The notes beneath the pieces are model-generated. The model had not been told where the DNA came from, did not search any database, and saw only the letters and a list, made by a program, of their open reading frames with translations. A program made the translations under genes and the position numbers. 64,000 bases of DNA from CBFHSF01 sp965658445. Lineage in GTDB: Bacteria > Bacteroidota > Bacteroidia > Flavobacteriales > Schleiferiaceae. Below are positions 52,202 through 60,614 of this stretch, piece by piece (position 1 is the first letter of the stretch; each line of letters begins with the position of its first letter). The DNA is taken from positions 1-64,000 of the forward strand of contig CBFHSF010000010.1 in NCBI GenBank assembly GCA_965658445.1. Reading direction: 5' to 3'.

Positions 52202-52606
52202 ATGAAAAAAGACATCGAAATAGTAGAAGTCAAAGACGTTTACATCGCCGCCATCCGCGATGAGGAAGCCGATATGCAGTGGTCTGTGTATTTGTTGAAC
52301 GACAAAGACATTCTCATTGAAGGCGTCATGATTACCTCCAGAGGATACGATGTTTCTCCAGAAGGTGCCATGATTCCAAAAACCACCCAGTTTAGACATG
52401 CTGTGGGACACGTTCCTGCTAAGTCTATGGCCAAGGTTGAGGTGATTTCTCCCGATGTCTTTGAGTTGTTCAATGAATTTTGGGTAACCTTTTTTGAGGC
52501 CGGAGCCCTAATGGAAAAGCGCTTTACATTTGGTCCTCATACGATTGACGCAGAATTCGAAGAAGACTTACCCGGTGGCAAACACAAGGGAATCATTGTA
52601 AAGTAA
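52202..52606 (+). CDS. Conserved hypothetical protein, beta-sandwich-like
   Basis: Protein of 134 residues. It resembles small Bacteroidota proteins sometimes mislabelled as phenylalanyl-tRNA synthetase alpha. Alternating strands such as EVKDVYIAAIRDEEADMQWS, DILIEGVMITSRGYDVSPEG and FNEFWVTFFEAGALMEKRFT suggest a beta sandwich. No catalytic motif; cytosolic. The pentapeptide-repeat gene follows directly (ATG right after the stop), so the two are coupled. ATG 52202 is preferred to 52154. Confidence 0.72.
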   Translation: MKKDIEIVEVKDVYIAAIRDEEADMQWSVYLLNDKDILIEGVMITSRGYDVSPEGAMIPKTTQFRHAVGHVPAKSMAKVEVISPDVFELFNEFWVTFFEAGALMEKRFTFGPHTIDAEFEEDLPGGKHKGIIVK

Positions 52607-53176
52607 ATGGACACCGCATTAGACGAAGTATTCGAAGAGTTGGATTTTTCCCAATCTCCCCTGCCCTCCAAAAACTTTGAAGGGTGCACGTTTGCGGGCT
52701 GTCGATTCACAGGAATCAACCTCAGCGCATTTTCTTTTGTAGAGTGCGTATTTGAAAACTGCGATCTCTCCAACGTTGACGTAACGGATACCTCTTGGCA
52801 GGAGTGCTCCTTCCTGCAATGCAAAATCATGGGTGTTCGATTTGACACGGCCAATTCCTTTTTGTTTTCTATGGAGGCCTCGAACTGCAATTTTCAATAC
52901 AGTAATTTTTACGGCAGAAACCTAAAGTCGTCCAAATTCTCAAAATGTGATTTTACCGAAGTAGACTTCGGAGATGCGGATGCGTCGGGAACTTCCCTTA
53001 TTCAATGCAACTTCCAAAACGCCATCTGGGAAAACACTCGGTTGGAAAAGTCCATTCTCTCCGGTGCTGAAAATTTAAACCTCGACCCTGAAAGCAACTT
53101 CATTCTCGGAATGACACTACCGAAAGATTCCGCACTCAACCTTTTAGCCAAATACAAATTGAAATTCGAAGGGTAA
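52607..53176 (+). CDS. Pentapeptide-repeat protein, Qnr-like architecture
   Basis: Protein of 189 residues, mostly right-handed beta-helix: repeated A(N/D)LxF-like pentads such as CTFAGCRFTGINLSAF, CVFENCDLSNVDV, CNFQYSNFYGRNL and CDFTEVDFGDADAS. There is an interruption near the middle and a C-terminal helix (TLPKDSALNLLAKYKLKFEG), the layout of Qnr/McbG proteins that dimerise through this end and mimic DNA to shield gyrase. A gyrase role here is only suggested. It is unusually Cys-rich. It starts at the base after the upstream stop. Confidence 0.85.
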   Translation: MDTALDEVFEELDFSQSPLPSKNFEGCTFAGCRFTGINLSAFSFVECVFENCDLSNVDVTDTSWQECSFLQCKIMGVRFDTANSFLFSMEASNCNFQYSNFYGRNLKSSKFSKCDFTEVDFGDADASGTSLIQCNFQNAIWENTRLEKSILSGAENLNLDPESNFILGMTLPKDSALNLLAKYKLKFEG

Positions 53177-53276
53177 CACTCTCTGTTTCAACTCGTAAAA
53201 CAGCAATGGATTTCACCATAGAAAGTGACTATGAGTTCATAGTGTCTTAGGTCACAATTTATCCGAAGACCTCCCT

Positions 53277-53284
53277 TACCTTTG
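53277..53284 (+). promoter_or_regulatory. TAnnTTTG promoter element before the thioredoxin gene
   Basis: TACCTTTG 72 bp before ATG 53357, giving a leader of about 65 nt that contains a short open frame (53310-53375). Confidence 0.55.
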
Positions 53285-53356
53285 CACTCATCTTTCAAAT
53301 AGAATATCTATGAAAGACGTGAATTTATCAAATTACGAACTCATAAATACAACACT

Positions 53357-53725
53357 ATGGCAACTATCAATTTGACCACAGAAGCCTTTAAAAAAGAGGT
53401 GTTTGACTATACACAAAACCAAGAGTGGAAATTTGAAGGCGATCACCCCGCCATCATCGATTTCTACGCAGACTGGTGTGGCCCCTGTAAAACCATTGCT
53501 CCCATTTTGGAAGAGCTTTCAGAGGACTTTAAGGGTCAAATCAAAATTTACAAGGTAGATACAGAGGCAGAACAAGAACTGTCTGCAGCCTTTGGCATAC
53601 GCTCCATTCCAAGCATGTTGTTTATTCCCATGAACAAGCAACCCATGATGCAAGCCGGAGCGCTTCCCAAAAACATATTAGAAAAAGTAATCAACGAGGA
53701 ATTGCTTTCTTCTGTAGAAAAGTAA
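53357..53725 (+). CDS. Thioredoxin family protein
   Basis: Cytosolic disulfide reductase of 122 residues. FYADWCGPCKTIAPILEEL carries the classical WCGPCK active site, followed by KIYKVDTEAEQELSAAFG and the cis-proline segment IRSIPSMLFI. No signal peptide. The N-terminus is about 15 residues longer than E. coli thioredoxin. A perfect hairpin terminator follows. No thioredoxin reductase gene is nearby. Confidence 0.93.
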   Translation: MATINLTTEAFKKEVFDYTQNQEWKFEGDHPAIIDFYADWCGPCKTIAPILEELSEDFKGQIKIYKVDTEAEQELSAAFGIRSIPSMLFIPMNKQPMMQAGALPKNILEKVINEELLSSVEK

Positions 53726-53750
53726 AAAACATCAATCGTTTGTTTTTACA

Positions 53751-53780
53751 AAAAAGCCCGAGCGCATGCTCGGGCTTTTT
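53751..53780. terminator. Bidirectional terminator after the thioredoxin gene
   Basis: Perfect 13-bp stem AAAAAGCCCGAGC/GCTCGGGCTTTTT with GCAT loop; serves thioredoxin and the convergent gene at 53805. Confidence 0.93.
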
Positions 53781-53804
53781 GATTCTATAAACTGAAAAGC
53801 TCTC

Positions 53805-54593
53805 CTATTTAGCAGGCTCTTCTTCTGTTTCTGGCATTTTTTCTTCTGCGGGAGCCTCTTCGGATGGCATTCCTTCAGCGGGCGTATCAGAGGCAGGGGC
53901 CTCTGCGGTTTTGGCAGCGAGTTCTTCTAGCGTTCCATAAGGCAACTGGGGTTTAGGGAATCTAAACTTGGCCTTGAGTGGAATTTCAAAGGTGTTAATT
54001 ACATTGAGGTAAACCCAAATTCCCTTGTTGTCAAGATTTTCAATGTGGTGAATGTTCTCCACGTTGTATAGCATACCTACATTTCCTTCAAATACATCAT
54101 TGTGTACTCGCTTCAATGGGTAGTAACGATACTTACCTGCAGCTACTTGCTCTCTTTCAAAGTAAACAGGCCCGCCTTGTCGGAAGTGCTTAATGAAGGG
54201 ATTGTTTACCAAGGTGTCGTTCAATTGGTTGTAGAACTTCTCAGCCTTGGGCTGATCTTCGTTTTTAAACAAGTACGCCAAGCTCTTAGCATAAAGCATA
54301 TCGTTTAGGTAGTAAAACTCAACTAAAACTTGCTCGTCGAGATTTACAAATTGAAGAAGCTCAAAGGCAACTCTACGAGTCTTGCCGTTAACCTGAATAG
54401 AAACGGAATCCAAAACTTGGAAACTTCCTGTTACCAATTTAAAACCGGGACGGTTGGCCTCAAATTCCATTACCGCAGCGACGCGATTCTCCCCGTATTT
54501 AAAGTCTTCTATTCCCTTAAAAGGATGTTCTACTTGCCCAAAAGCCAGGGTTGTAGTGGCAAAAAGGGCCAATAATGATAATAACTTCTTCAT
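53805..54593 (-). CDS. Secreted hypothetical protein with acidic tail
   Basis: Exported protein of 262 residues with a clear signal peptide (LLSLLALFATTTLAFGQ). The central region is alpha/beta and aromatic-rich (FVNLDEQVLVEFYYLNDMLY, GKYRYYPLKRVHNDVFEGN, GIWVYLNVINTFEIPLKAKF). The last 45 residues are a low-complexity Ala/Pro/Glu tail (AEGMPSEEAPAEEKMPETE), probably disordered. I do not recognise the family. It is a single-gene unit. Confidence 0.75.
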   Translation of the reverse strand: MKKLLSLLALFATTTLAFGQVEHPFKGIEDFKYGENRVAAVMEFEANRPGFKLVTGSFQVLDSVSIQVNGKTRRVAFELLQFVNLDEQVLVEFYYLNDMLYAKSLAYLFKNEDQPKAEKFYNQLNDTLVNNPFIKHFRQGGPVYFEREQVAAGKYRYYPLKRVHNDVFEGNVGMLYNVENIHHIENLDNKGIWVYLNVINTFEIPLKAKFRFPKPQLPYGTLEELAAKTAEAPASDTPAEGMPSEEAPAEEKMPETEEEPAK

Positions 54594-54839
54594 GTCTTTG
54601 ATTGCTATGATTAATTGATTGTTGCATTGACGTATGAAACGCCGTACTACACAAAAAAAAGAAAAATTGAGGACTTTATGATTACAAAGAAGGTGGAATC
54701 GTTAAAAAACTCATGACCCTCCCCCTTATTTCAATAGCTCTCTTCAAAGTCGTTACATCGTTTTTCATCGCCATTTTTGATAACAGAATAGCACTGAATT
54801 TTTTGTTACCTTCCGTATTTCAAGCGACCAAAATCAAAA

Positions 54840-57356
54840 ATGACCAATATCAATACACCTTTGAATCCATTTCTCTCGGCTTCCCAAAATTGCCTTTTCA
54901 AAACAAAAAGCACTCTAGCGATTTTTCTATTTCTCTTGAGTGTGGGCATCAGTCCAGTGGCCCTTGGACAAGATCAAACTGAAACTACAGAGACTTCTGA
55001 AACGGGAAAGGAGACCACAACCAAGGCGATATTTGACGTTAAAAACCTTCCCAATGCTTTCCAAAACAGCGAAAACGAGTTAAAGAATGCGGCCTCCTAT
55101 TTTTCTGGAACGAGTATTTCGCAAGAAATCAAAATTGCTTCTAAGGACCACGCCAAAAAGGTGAAGGAGTTTTCCAAGGACAGTACAAGAGCCTTATTGG
55201 CAGAAGAGAATTTTAGCGGTCTTGAAAACAAAAAGACCCATTGGCTTCAGTTTAAAAACGAGAATGAGAAACTAACCGAACAGGTGAATTCCGCCATTTT
55301 TGATATACAGGCCAATCTGGAAATTTGCAACTCTCAAAACACCAAGTGGAATAACACATTGGCCATCATGGATACTTCGGCTTTTGCCAAGAGTACTTTT
55401 GAGCGAATTGCCAGCCTGCAGACCATGGCTCACGATATTACGGTGATACAGGAGGATTCCCTTTCGGTTTTGTACACCCTGGGAGATTATATCAATGAAC
55501 AAGGCCTCTTTATAAACGACGTTCTCAATCGTTTAGATATTGCCGTAAATGAACAGCAAAAAAATGTTTTTGCGGTCAACTCACTTTCCTTTACCAAAGC
55601 TTTTCACCAATACACAGGTGAGGGCGCTAGGGCGGCTTTCCGCAAAAAGAGAGACGCCATTTACCAAGACTTGACCATTTTTATTGAAGGAAATGAAGCC
55701 GTCCTCTACATACACATGGTCTTGGTGATCCTCATTTACGTTTTGATGTTTTTACTGAGGAGATGGTTTGTACTCAAGGCGCCTGAGATGGTCAAGAGTC
55801 ACTCCATTGGAACCATTGTACTGGAATATCCAGGTTGGTCTTCCTTTCTCATCTCTTTCTTACTATTCTTCTTCCTCTACCCCGCACGCCCAACGGTCAT
55901 TACGGATTTACTGGCATTTTCTGCGGCCATTCCCGTAGTAGTCATCCTCCCCAAGTTTGTTCCCAAGGCCTTCCACAAATACGTCTACATAGGAGTTGCC
56001 CTCATGTTCTTAGACTTACTGCAATCGCTTATTCTTCCGGATGATTTCTTTATTAGAATGGACTTCTTACTAGAATCCATTTTGGCGGGAACCATGCTCA
56101 CTATGGCCATGACCAAGAAAAGTCCGCTTAAGCACAGAGAAAAAAGTATTTATTACACATTGGTCAACGCCTTAATTCCCATATTGTTACTGCTCATTGT
56201 CGTATCCTTTATCAGCAATATGGTAGGAGCGGTCTACTTGGCAAGGATTACTGTAAAATCTGTGGTAAGACTCATTTCTGGAGGGATTATCATATTCTTG
56301 GCCGCCAAGATTTTAGAATCACTTTTCTTGTTGTTCCTGGATTCTAAATTGCACAAGAACTCTGTATTCTTGAGTAGATACCAAGAAAAATCGAAGTTTT
56401 ATGTGTTAGGAGCCATTAGAGTTTGGCTTATCCTTCTCATCGTTCAAGGATTCCTAAAAAACCTCTTGATCTATGATTGGGTAATGGAAACTTGGAACGA
56501 GTTTCTCTCCATTGGATATCAATTTGGTGAGGTCACCCTCAACATTGGTCACTTGGTAAACTTTGGAATCATCATCATTATTTTCTCATTCCTAAGCCGC
56601 TTTGTCCAAGTGTTGATTGCGGAAGAAATACTCGGTCGATTCAATATCCAAAAGGGATTGCCCTTAGCCATTGGTATTGTTTCCAAGTACTTTATTCTTC
56701 TATTGGGATTTTTGATGGCCGTCGCTGCCATGGGGATTGACCTAAACAAGCTCAGCTTTATCATTGGTGCCCTGGGTGTCGGTATTGGTTTTGGTCTTCA
56801 GAATATTATCGGAAACTTTATCTCGGGACTGATTTTGATTTTCGAAAGACCCATTCACATTGGTGATATCATCATTGTAGAAAACTACGAAGGGACTGTT
56901 ACGGAAATTGGAATCCGCGCCAGCAAGGTCAAAACATGGGACGGTGCAGAGGTCGTAGTTCCCAATATGAATCTCATTTCCAACTCGGTTACCAACTGGA
57001 CGCTATCGGATCAATTGAGAAGGAGAACGCTTTACTTCTACACCTCTCCGGAAGCCAATCCAACAGAGGTCATAGAAATGATCAGAGAAACGGTGGACAA
57101 ACACCCCAACATCAAGCCACATCCAGAACCCTTAATTCTCTATCAAGGATATAAGGATTTTTACAATGTGTTTAGAACCTTGTACTGGGTAGCAGAAGAT
57201 ATGCTTATGACGGATAGTACCGTCTCTTCTGAGGTATATAACAAACTCAAGGACAAGGGGTATCACGTAAATCCTCAACACCCTGTTTTTTACAAACCGC
57301 AAGATTCCGTTCCCGGAGAACCGCCAAACATGACTCCCAATCCTCCAAAGCCATAG
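54840..57356 (+). CDS. MscS-type mechanosensitive ion channel with large N-terminal region
   Basis: Inner-membrane channel of 838 residues that opens on membrane stretch to release solutes during hypo-osmotic shock. A signal peptide or first helix (residues 22-43), a periplasmic helical domain (about 45-265, with a Glu/Thr-rich start), several membrane helices, and then the MscS core: VGIGFGLQNIIGNFISGLIL (pore-lining helix), then GDIIIVENYEGTVTEIGIRA and VVVPNMNLISNSVTNWTL. The size places it with MscK/YbdG-like members. A C-terminal Pro-rich stretch ends the protein. Confidence 0.92.
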   Translation: MTNINTPLNPFLSASQNCLFKTKSTLAIFLFLLSVGISPVALGQDQTETTETSETGKETTTKAIFDVKNLPNAFQNSENELKNAASYFSGTSISQEIKIASKDHAKKVKEFSKDSTRALLAEENFSGLENKKTHWLQFKNENEKLTEQVNSAIFDIQANLEICNSQNTKWNNTLAIMDTSAFAKSTFERIASLQTMAHDITVIQEDSLSVLYTLGDYINEQGLFINDVLNRLDIAVNEQQKNVFAVNSLSFTKAFHQYTGEGARAAFRKKRDAIYQDLTIFIEGNEAVLYIHMVLVILIYVLMFLLRRWFVLKAPEMVKSHSIGTIVLEYPGWSSFLISFLLFFFLYPARPTVITDLLAFSAAIPVVVILPKFVPKAFHKYVYIGVALMFLDLLQSLILPDDFFIRMDFLLESILAGTMLTMAMTKKSPLKHREKSIYYTLVNALIPILLLLIVVSFISNMVGAVYLARITVKSVVRLISGGIIIFLAAKILESLFLLFLDSKLHKNSVFLSRYQEKSKFYVLGAIRVWLILLIVQGFLKNLLIYDWVMETWNEFLSIGYQFGEVTLNIGHLVNFGIIIIIFSFLSRFVQVLIAEEILGRFNIQKGLPLAIGIVSKYFILLLGFLMAVAAMGIDLNKLSFIIGALGVGIGFGLQNIIGNFISGLILIFERPIHIGDIIIVENYEGTVTEIGIRASKVKTWDGAEVVVPNMNLISNSVTNWTLSDQLRRRTLYFYTSPEANPTEVIEMIRETVDKHPNIKPHPEPLILYQGYKDFYNVFRTLYWVAEDMLMTDSTVSSEVYNKLKDKGYHVNPQHPVFYKPQDSVPGEPPNMTPNPPKP

Positions 57357-57394
57357 GGAGGAAGTGCGAAAAAGTAAATTTCTGAAATAAATCT

Positions 57395-57889
57395 CTAGGA
57401 GCGCACCTTAAAAGACCATGTGAACCAAAATTCAGAAACCAATTCGCCTGAAGAGTTTGTTCCCAATGTATGAGCTGTGTAGGAAGAGGGCTCACCCGTT
57501 TCTACGGCTTTTTGAATGGCTTCTAACAGCTTTTCATTTACTGAGCAGGTAAAAGTAGTTTTGGTAGTTGCCTTCTGATGGAATTCTGCTCTATTACTGG
57601 TAATGATGTACGCAAACCGAGCATCGTATCCCTCCATGGCATAAATAACAGGAACGGCGGTAGAGAGCTCTGCCGCCATACTTTGTGAAGCAAAATACAT
57701 GGACTTAAAAGGGTTTCGAGTAAAAAACCAAAAAGGCATGGTGGTTTCACATTTTTGGGGCTGAAAGGATTTCAGCCTCATTCCCGACCAAAATCCAGCC
57801 GGAACCTTGGATGACAAAAAGAGATTGAAGGGCCATCGCGCTTTAATGCTTCTTAAAAACTTTGCCTGTTTTGCGTTCGTGGTTTTCAT
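57395..57889 (-). CDS. DUF4442 hotdog-fold protein
   Basis: Cytosolic protein of 164 residues of the DUF4442 (thioesterase-like hotdog) family: AKQAKFLRSIKARWPFNLFL, PFWFFTRNPFKSMYFASQSM, AVPVIYAMEGYDARFAYIIT, KATTKTTFTCS. Members are hypothetical acyl-CoA thioesterase or acyltransferase-like proteins; no catalytic residue can be assigned by eye. ATG 57889 is chosen over TTG 57919, which adds ten residues. Convergent with the MscS gene. Confidence 0.82.
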   Translation of the reverse strand: MKTTNAKQAKFLRSIKARWPFNLFLSSKVPAGFWSGMRLKSFQPQKCETTMPFWFFTRNPFKSMYFASQSMAAELSTAVPVIYAMEGYDARFAYIITSNRAEFHQKATTKTTFTCSVNEKLLEAIQKAVETGEPSSYTAHTLGTNSSGELVSEFWFTWSFKVRS

Positions 57890-58003
57890 TCTCCTAAGAT
57901 AAAAGTTTTCTGTGCTCAACAGATTCGAATTTCTATTTTTGGGAGGCGGGTTGCGAGAATTCTAAAACATCTCTTACCACAAACTCGTTACCCTTTGTGA
58001 ATC

Positions 58004-58648
58004 ATGAGAGAGCTACACCAAATAGAAAAACACATCCTGGAAGGGGAACATGAAAATCAGGATTTTAAATTCCAGATTACCGATACCTCCAAAATTGCCA
58101 TTTCACTTTGCGCCTTTGCCAATACCACTGGAGGTCGATTGCTAATAGGAGTCAAGGACAACGGCAGAATAGCCGGGGTGCGATCCGAAGAAGAGTTCTA
58201 CATGATTCAGGCAGCTGCAGATATGCACACCCTCCCTCCTGTTCCCTTTAAGGCCCTAGAACACGAAATTGAAGGGAAGAAGGTTTTGGAAATTATCGTT
58301 CCACAATCTCAAGAAAAACCGCATTATCACAAATCAGAGAGGCCTACCGTTTACATTCGCAAGGATGATGAGAATATCGTGGCCTCGCCTGTCCTCTTTA
58401 CCTATTTAAAAAACCATTTTTCAAAAGCTCAGCCAAAGCCCGTGGTATGGACATTTACCGATGTTGAAAAAGAGGTCTTGGCAAAACTCTATGAGGAGGG
58501 TCCCATTTCTCTGAAGGACTTGTCTAGGAGCACCAAAATGAGAAGACCTCAACTCATTCAATGGCTGGCCCTGTGGCAATCTTGGAAATTGGTCGAAGAA
58601 ATTTACGAGGACGGCAAATATACCTACGCAGCAACAGAAGAGGTGTGA
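58004..58648 (+). CDS. AlbA_2 (Schlafen-type) domain protein with winged helix
   Basis: Cytosolic protein of 214 residues. The N-terminal AlbA_2/Schlafen domain (about 10-130) has FKFQITDTSKIAISLCAFAN, GGRLLIGVKDNGRIAGVRSE, LEIIVPQSQEKPH and PTVYIRKDD. A winged-helix-like C-terminus (VEKEVLAKLYEEGPISLKDL, MRRPQLIQWLALW) suggests DNA binding, so a transcriptional regulator or nucleic-acid-binding role is likely. A weak terminator hairpin follows (58689-58708). Confidence 0.85.
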   Translation: MRELHQIEKHILEGEHENQDFKFQITDTSKIAISLCAFANTTGGRLLIGVKDNGRIAGVRSEEEFYMIQAAADMHTLPPVPFKALEHEIEGKKVLEIIVPQSQEKPHYHKSERPTVYIRKDDENIVASPVLFTYLKNHFSKAQPKPVVWTFTDVEKEVLAKLYEEGPISLKDLSRSTKMRRPQLIQWLALWQSWKLVEEIYEDGKYTYAATEEV

Positions 58649-58683
58649 TCATTTGAGTTCTCCAAACGAGGATTTTGGGCATA

Positions 58684-58713
58684 AAAAAACCCCTTCCGTA
58701 GAAGAGGTCTTTT
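58684..58713 (+). terminator. Terminator after the AlbA_2 gene
   Basis: Stem ACCCCTTC/GAAGAGGT with one mismatch, CGTA loop, and CTTTTT tail. The remaining sequence to 58848 holds an inverted pair GCAATCT/AGATTGC (58726-58772) but no gene. Confidence 0.7.
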
Positions 58714-58848
58714 TGCTGAGAAGGTGCAATCTAATAGTATTACCCTAACTAACCCAAAACCTACGAGATTGCGAAGAATCCCTCTCAACATTTCAAAGAT
58801 AAGAATATAGTTTGAGGAACCTAATAGGTTTCTATGAATGGCAGTTTT

Positions 58849-59259
58849 TTAATGTAAAACGGTAGCAATTATCAGGCGAGCATTTGCATGGTTTCGGAAT
58901 TCGAAAAGATAAATGCCTTGCCAGGTTCCCAAAGCTAGTTTTTTGCCTTGAATGGGAAGGGTCAATTCATGTCCAACAAAAGCTGATTTGATATGACTGG
59001 GCATATCGTCTGGTCCTTCCTCCACATGCGTGAAGTACGGTTCGTTTTCTGGAATGTACTTATCTATAAACGCTTCAAAATCCCTCCTTACGTTGGGATC
59101 TGCGTTTTCATTAACCCCAATTCCTGCAGACGTGTGTTGTAAAAAGAGATGCAATAATCCATTTTCGGGAAATTCTGGAATTTGTGATAGGATTTCACGT
59201 GTCACAATGTGAATCCCCCTTTCCTTGGGAGGGAGCTGTATGTTATACGACGATGTCAT
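58849..59259 (-). CDS. YjbQ family protein (secondary thiamine-phosphate synthase-like)
   Basis: Cytosolic protein of 136 residues. Motifs: LQHTSAGIGVNENADPNVR (conserved His and Asn-Glu-Asn-Ala-Asp) and LALGTWQGIYLFEFR. The YjbQ/UPF0047 family has weak thiamine phosphate synthase activity in E. coli, but its real job is uncertain. ATG 59259 is preferred over the ORF extension to 59283. It overlaps the trmH start-region stop by 17 bp on the same strand. Confidence 0.88.
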   Translation of the reverse strand: MTSSYNIQLPPKERGIHIVTREILSQIPEFPENGLLHLFLQHTSAGIGVNENADPNVRRDFEAFIDKYIPENEPYFTHVEEGPDDMPSHIKSAFVGHELTLPIQGKKLALGTWQGIYLFEFRNHANARLIIATVLH

Positions 59260-59947
59260 TTTCAGATAGATAATGTTCCACAATGGAGGCTCCTCCAGGT
59301 AGGGTTTCCATAGCCCACTGAATCTTGAGCTGCAATTTTTCGCTATCGGTCAAGTTTCTTTGAGTATCCTTAAGACGGTAGTCGAGAACTCCTAAGCAAA
59401 TCCCCAAACTCACAGAAACATTAAAACTCTCTACATAACCTTTCATAGGAATGGTAAATCGGCCGTCACAGGCATTCTCCAATTCAGGGGTTATCCCGTG
59501 AACCTCATTGCCAAATACCAAACAAACCGGTTTATCCAAAGGAATGTCATACAGGGAAACGGCATTTTGAGCAGGCATTGCAGCCCACAACTCATAGCCT
59601 TGTGTTTTGATGTCCGCTATCATTCTTTCTCTGCGATCTTCTCCACGGTCATACTGTGTAATGCTCAGCCACTTCTCTGCTCTTTTGGAAATGGGAGGCT
59701 GTATTTCGAAAGGATGCTTCGTCTCCAGAGCAAATATCTTATTGACCCCAAATCCATCAGCTGTTCTCAAAAGGGCTGAGGCATTGTGATTTTCACGCAA
59801 GTTCTCTGTGCAAATGGCGATGTGGTTTGCTCTTCCAAGAACTTTGTCTTCAAACAATTGTCTCTTGTGAGGAGTCAATCGGTCCGAGAGGAATTCAAAC
59901 AACTTCTCTTGGTCCTCCCCTGTAAGCTTATCGACGGTTTTGATCAT
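59243..59947 (-). CDS. trmH: TrmH family SPOUT RNA 2'-O-methyltransferase
   Basis: SAM-dependent enzyme of 234 residues, probably methylating the ribose of tRNA G18. SPOUT motifs: ENHNASALLRTADGFGV (motif 1), CLVFGNEVHGITPE (motif 2) and MKGYVESFNVSVSLGICL (motif 3, knot). A C-terminal helical extension matches TrmH. Its 3' end overlaps the yjbQ gene by 17 bp, so the two genes are co-transcribed. No other tRNA gene is close. Confidence 0.9.
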   Translation of the reverse strand: MIKTVDKLTGEDQEKLFEFLSDRLTPHKRQLFEDKVLGRANHIAICTENLRENHNASALLRTADGFGVNKIFALETKHPFEIQPPISKRAEKWLSITQYDRGEDRRERMIADIKTQGYELWAAMPAQNAVSLYDIPLDKPVCLVFGNEVHGITPELENACDGRFTIPMKGYVESFNVSVSLGICLGVLDYRLKDTQRNLTDSEKLQLKIQWAMETLPGGASIVEHYLSENDIVV

Positions 59948-60017
59948 AGAAACCTGAGGTAAAAAAATAATTGTAAATATACAAATAGCAATTGCCTGCT
60001 AAATTCCGCATTTCGCT

Positions 60018-60025
60018 TAAATTTG
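60018..60025 (+). promoter_or_regulatory. TAnnTTTG promoter element of the 60043 gene
   Basis: TAAATTTG, with a TTG at 59992-59994 (23-bp spacing). ATG 60043 lies 17 bp further on. The longer frame from 59992 runs through the promoter and is not used. Confidence 0.55.
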
Positions 60026-60042
60026 CAGCTAAAACAGAGAAT

Positions 60043-60558
60043 ATGTTAAACAAAGGTTTGAGAATTGGTTTGTCCTCTGCCCTCTTTATTCTTGCCATCT
60101 GGCAATTTGTTGAAGGCGAAATTGGCAACGGAATCATGTGGTTGCTCCTCGGTGGACTTATCCTTTTGACCTACTTTAGAAACGAGAGGATTTTGATGTC
60201 CTTTTGGTATTTGAGAAAAAACAACTTTGACAAGGCAGAAGCCGTTATTGATAAAATTAAAAATCCTGAGCAAAGCCTTATTAAATCTCAGTTGGCGTAC
60301 TTCTACTTCCTCAAGGGGATGATTGAATCTCAACGAGGAATTGGAAAGGCAGAAACCATGCTTAAAAAAGCCTTGAATACAGGACTTCGCATGAAGCAGG
60401 ATCAAGCCATGGCTAAGCTTCAATTGGCAGGGATTGCCATCGCAAAGAGAAGAAAGCGCGAAGCGACCAATCTCCTGGCAGAGGTAAAGAAATTAGACTC
60501 CAGAGGCTTGCTTGACGATCAGGTAAAATACATTAAGCAGGGGCTCAAGAGAATTTAA
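60043..60558 (+). CDS. Membrane-associated TPR-like protein
   Basis: Protein of 171 residues with two N-terminal membrane helices (IGLSSALFILAIWQFV and GIMWLLLGGLILLTYF) and a cytosolic helical-repeat region (LRKNNFDKAEAVIDKI, IGKAETMLKKALNTGLRM, AKLQLAGIAIAKRRKREA) with TPR-like A/B helices. It is highly basic. Members of this type in Bacteroidota lie near cell-wall genes; here PBP1A follows 56 bp downstream. The specific function is unknown. Confidence 0.75.
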   Translation: MLNKGLRIGLSSALFILAIWQFVEGEIGNGIMWLLLGGLILLTYFRNERILMSFWYLRKNNFDKAEAVIDKIKNPEQSLIKSQLAYFYFLKGMIESQRGIGKAETMLKKALNTGLRMKQDQAMAKLQLAGIAIAKRRKREATNLLAEVKKLDSRGLLDDQVKYIKQGLKRI

Positions 60559-60614
60559 TACCCTTCTTTGCGTTTGCCCGTAATCAATATTGAGCATTTA
60601 CCCAACATTTACTC

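Noticed and set aside
54713..54982. Frame of 89 codons before the MscS gene
   Set aside because: Largely overlaps the MscS N-terminus in another frame with no family features.
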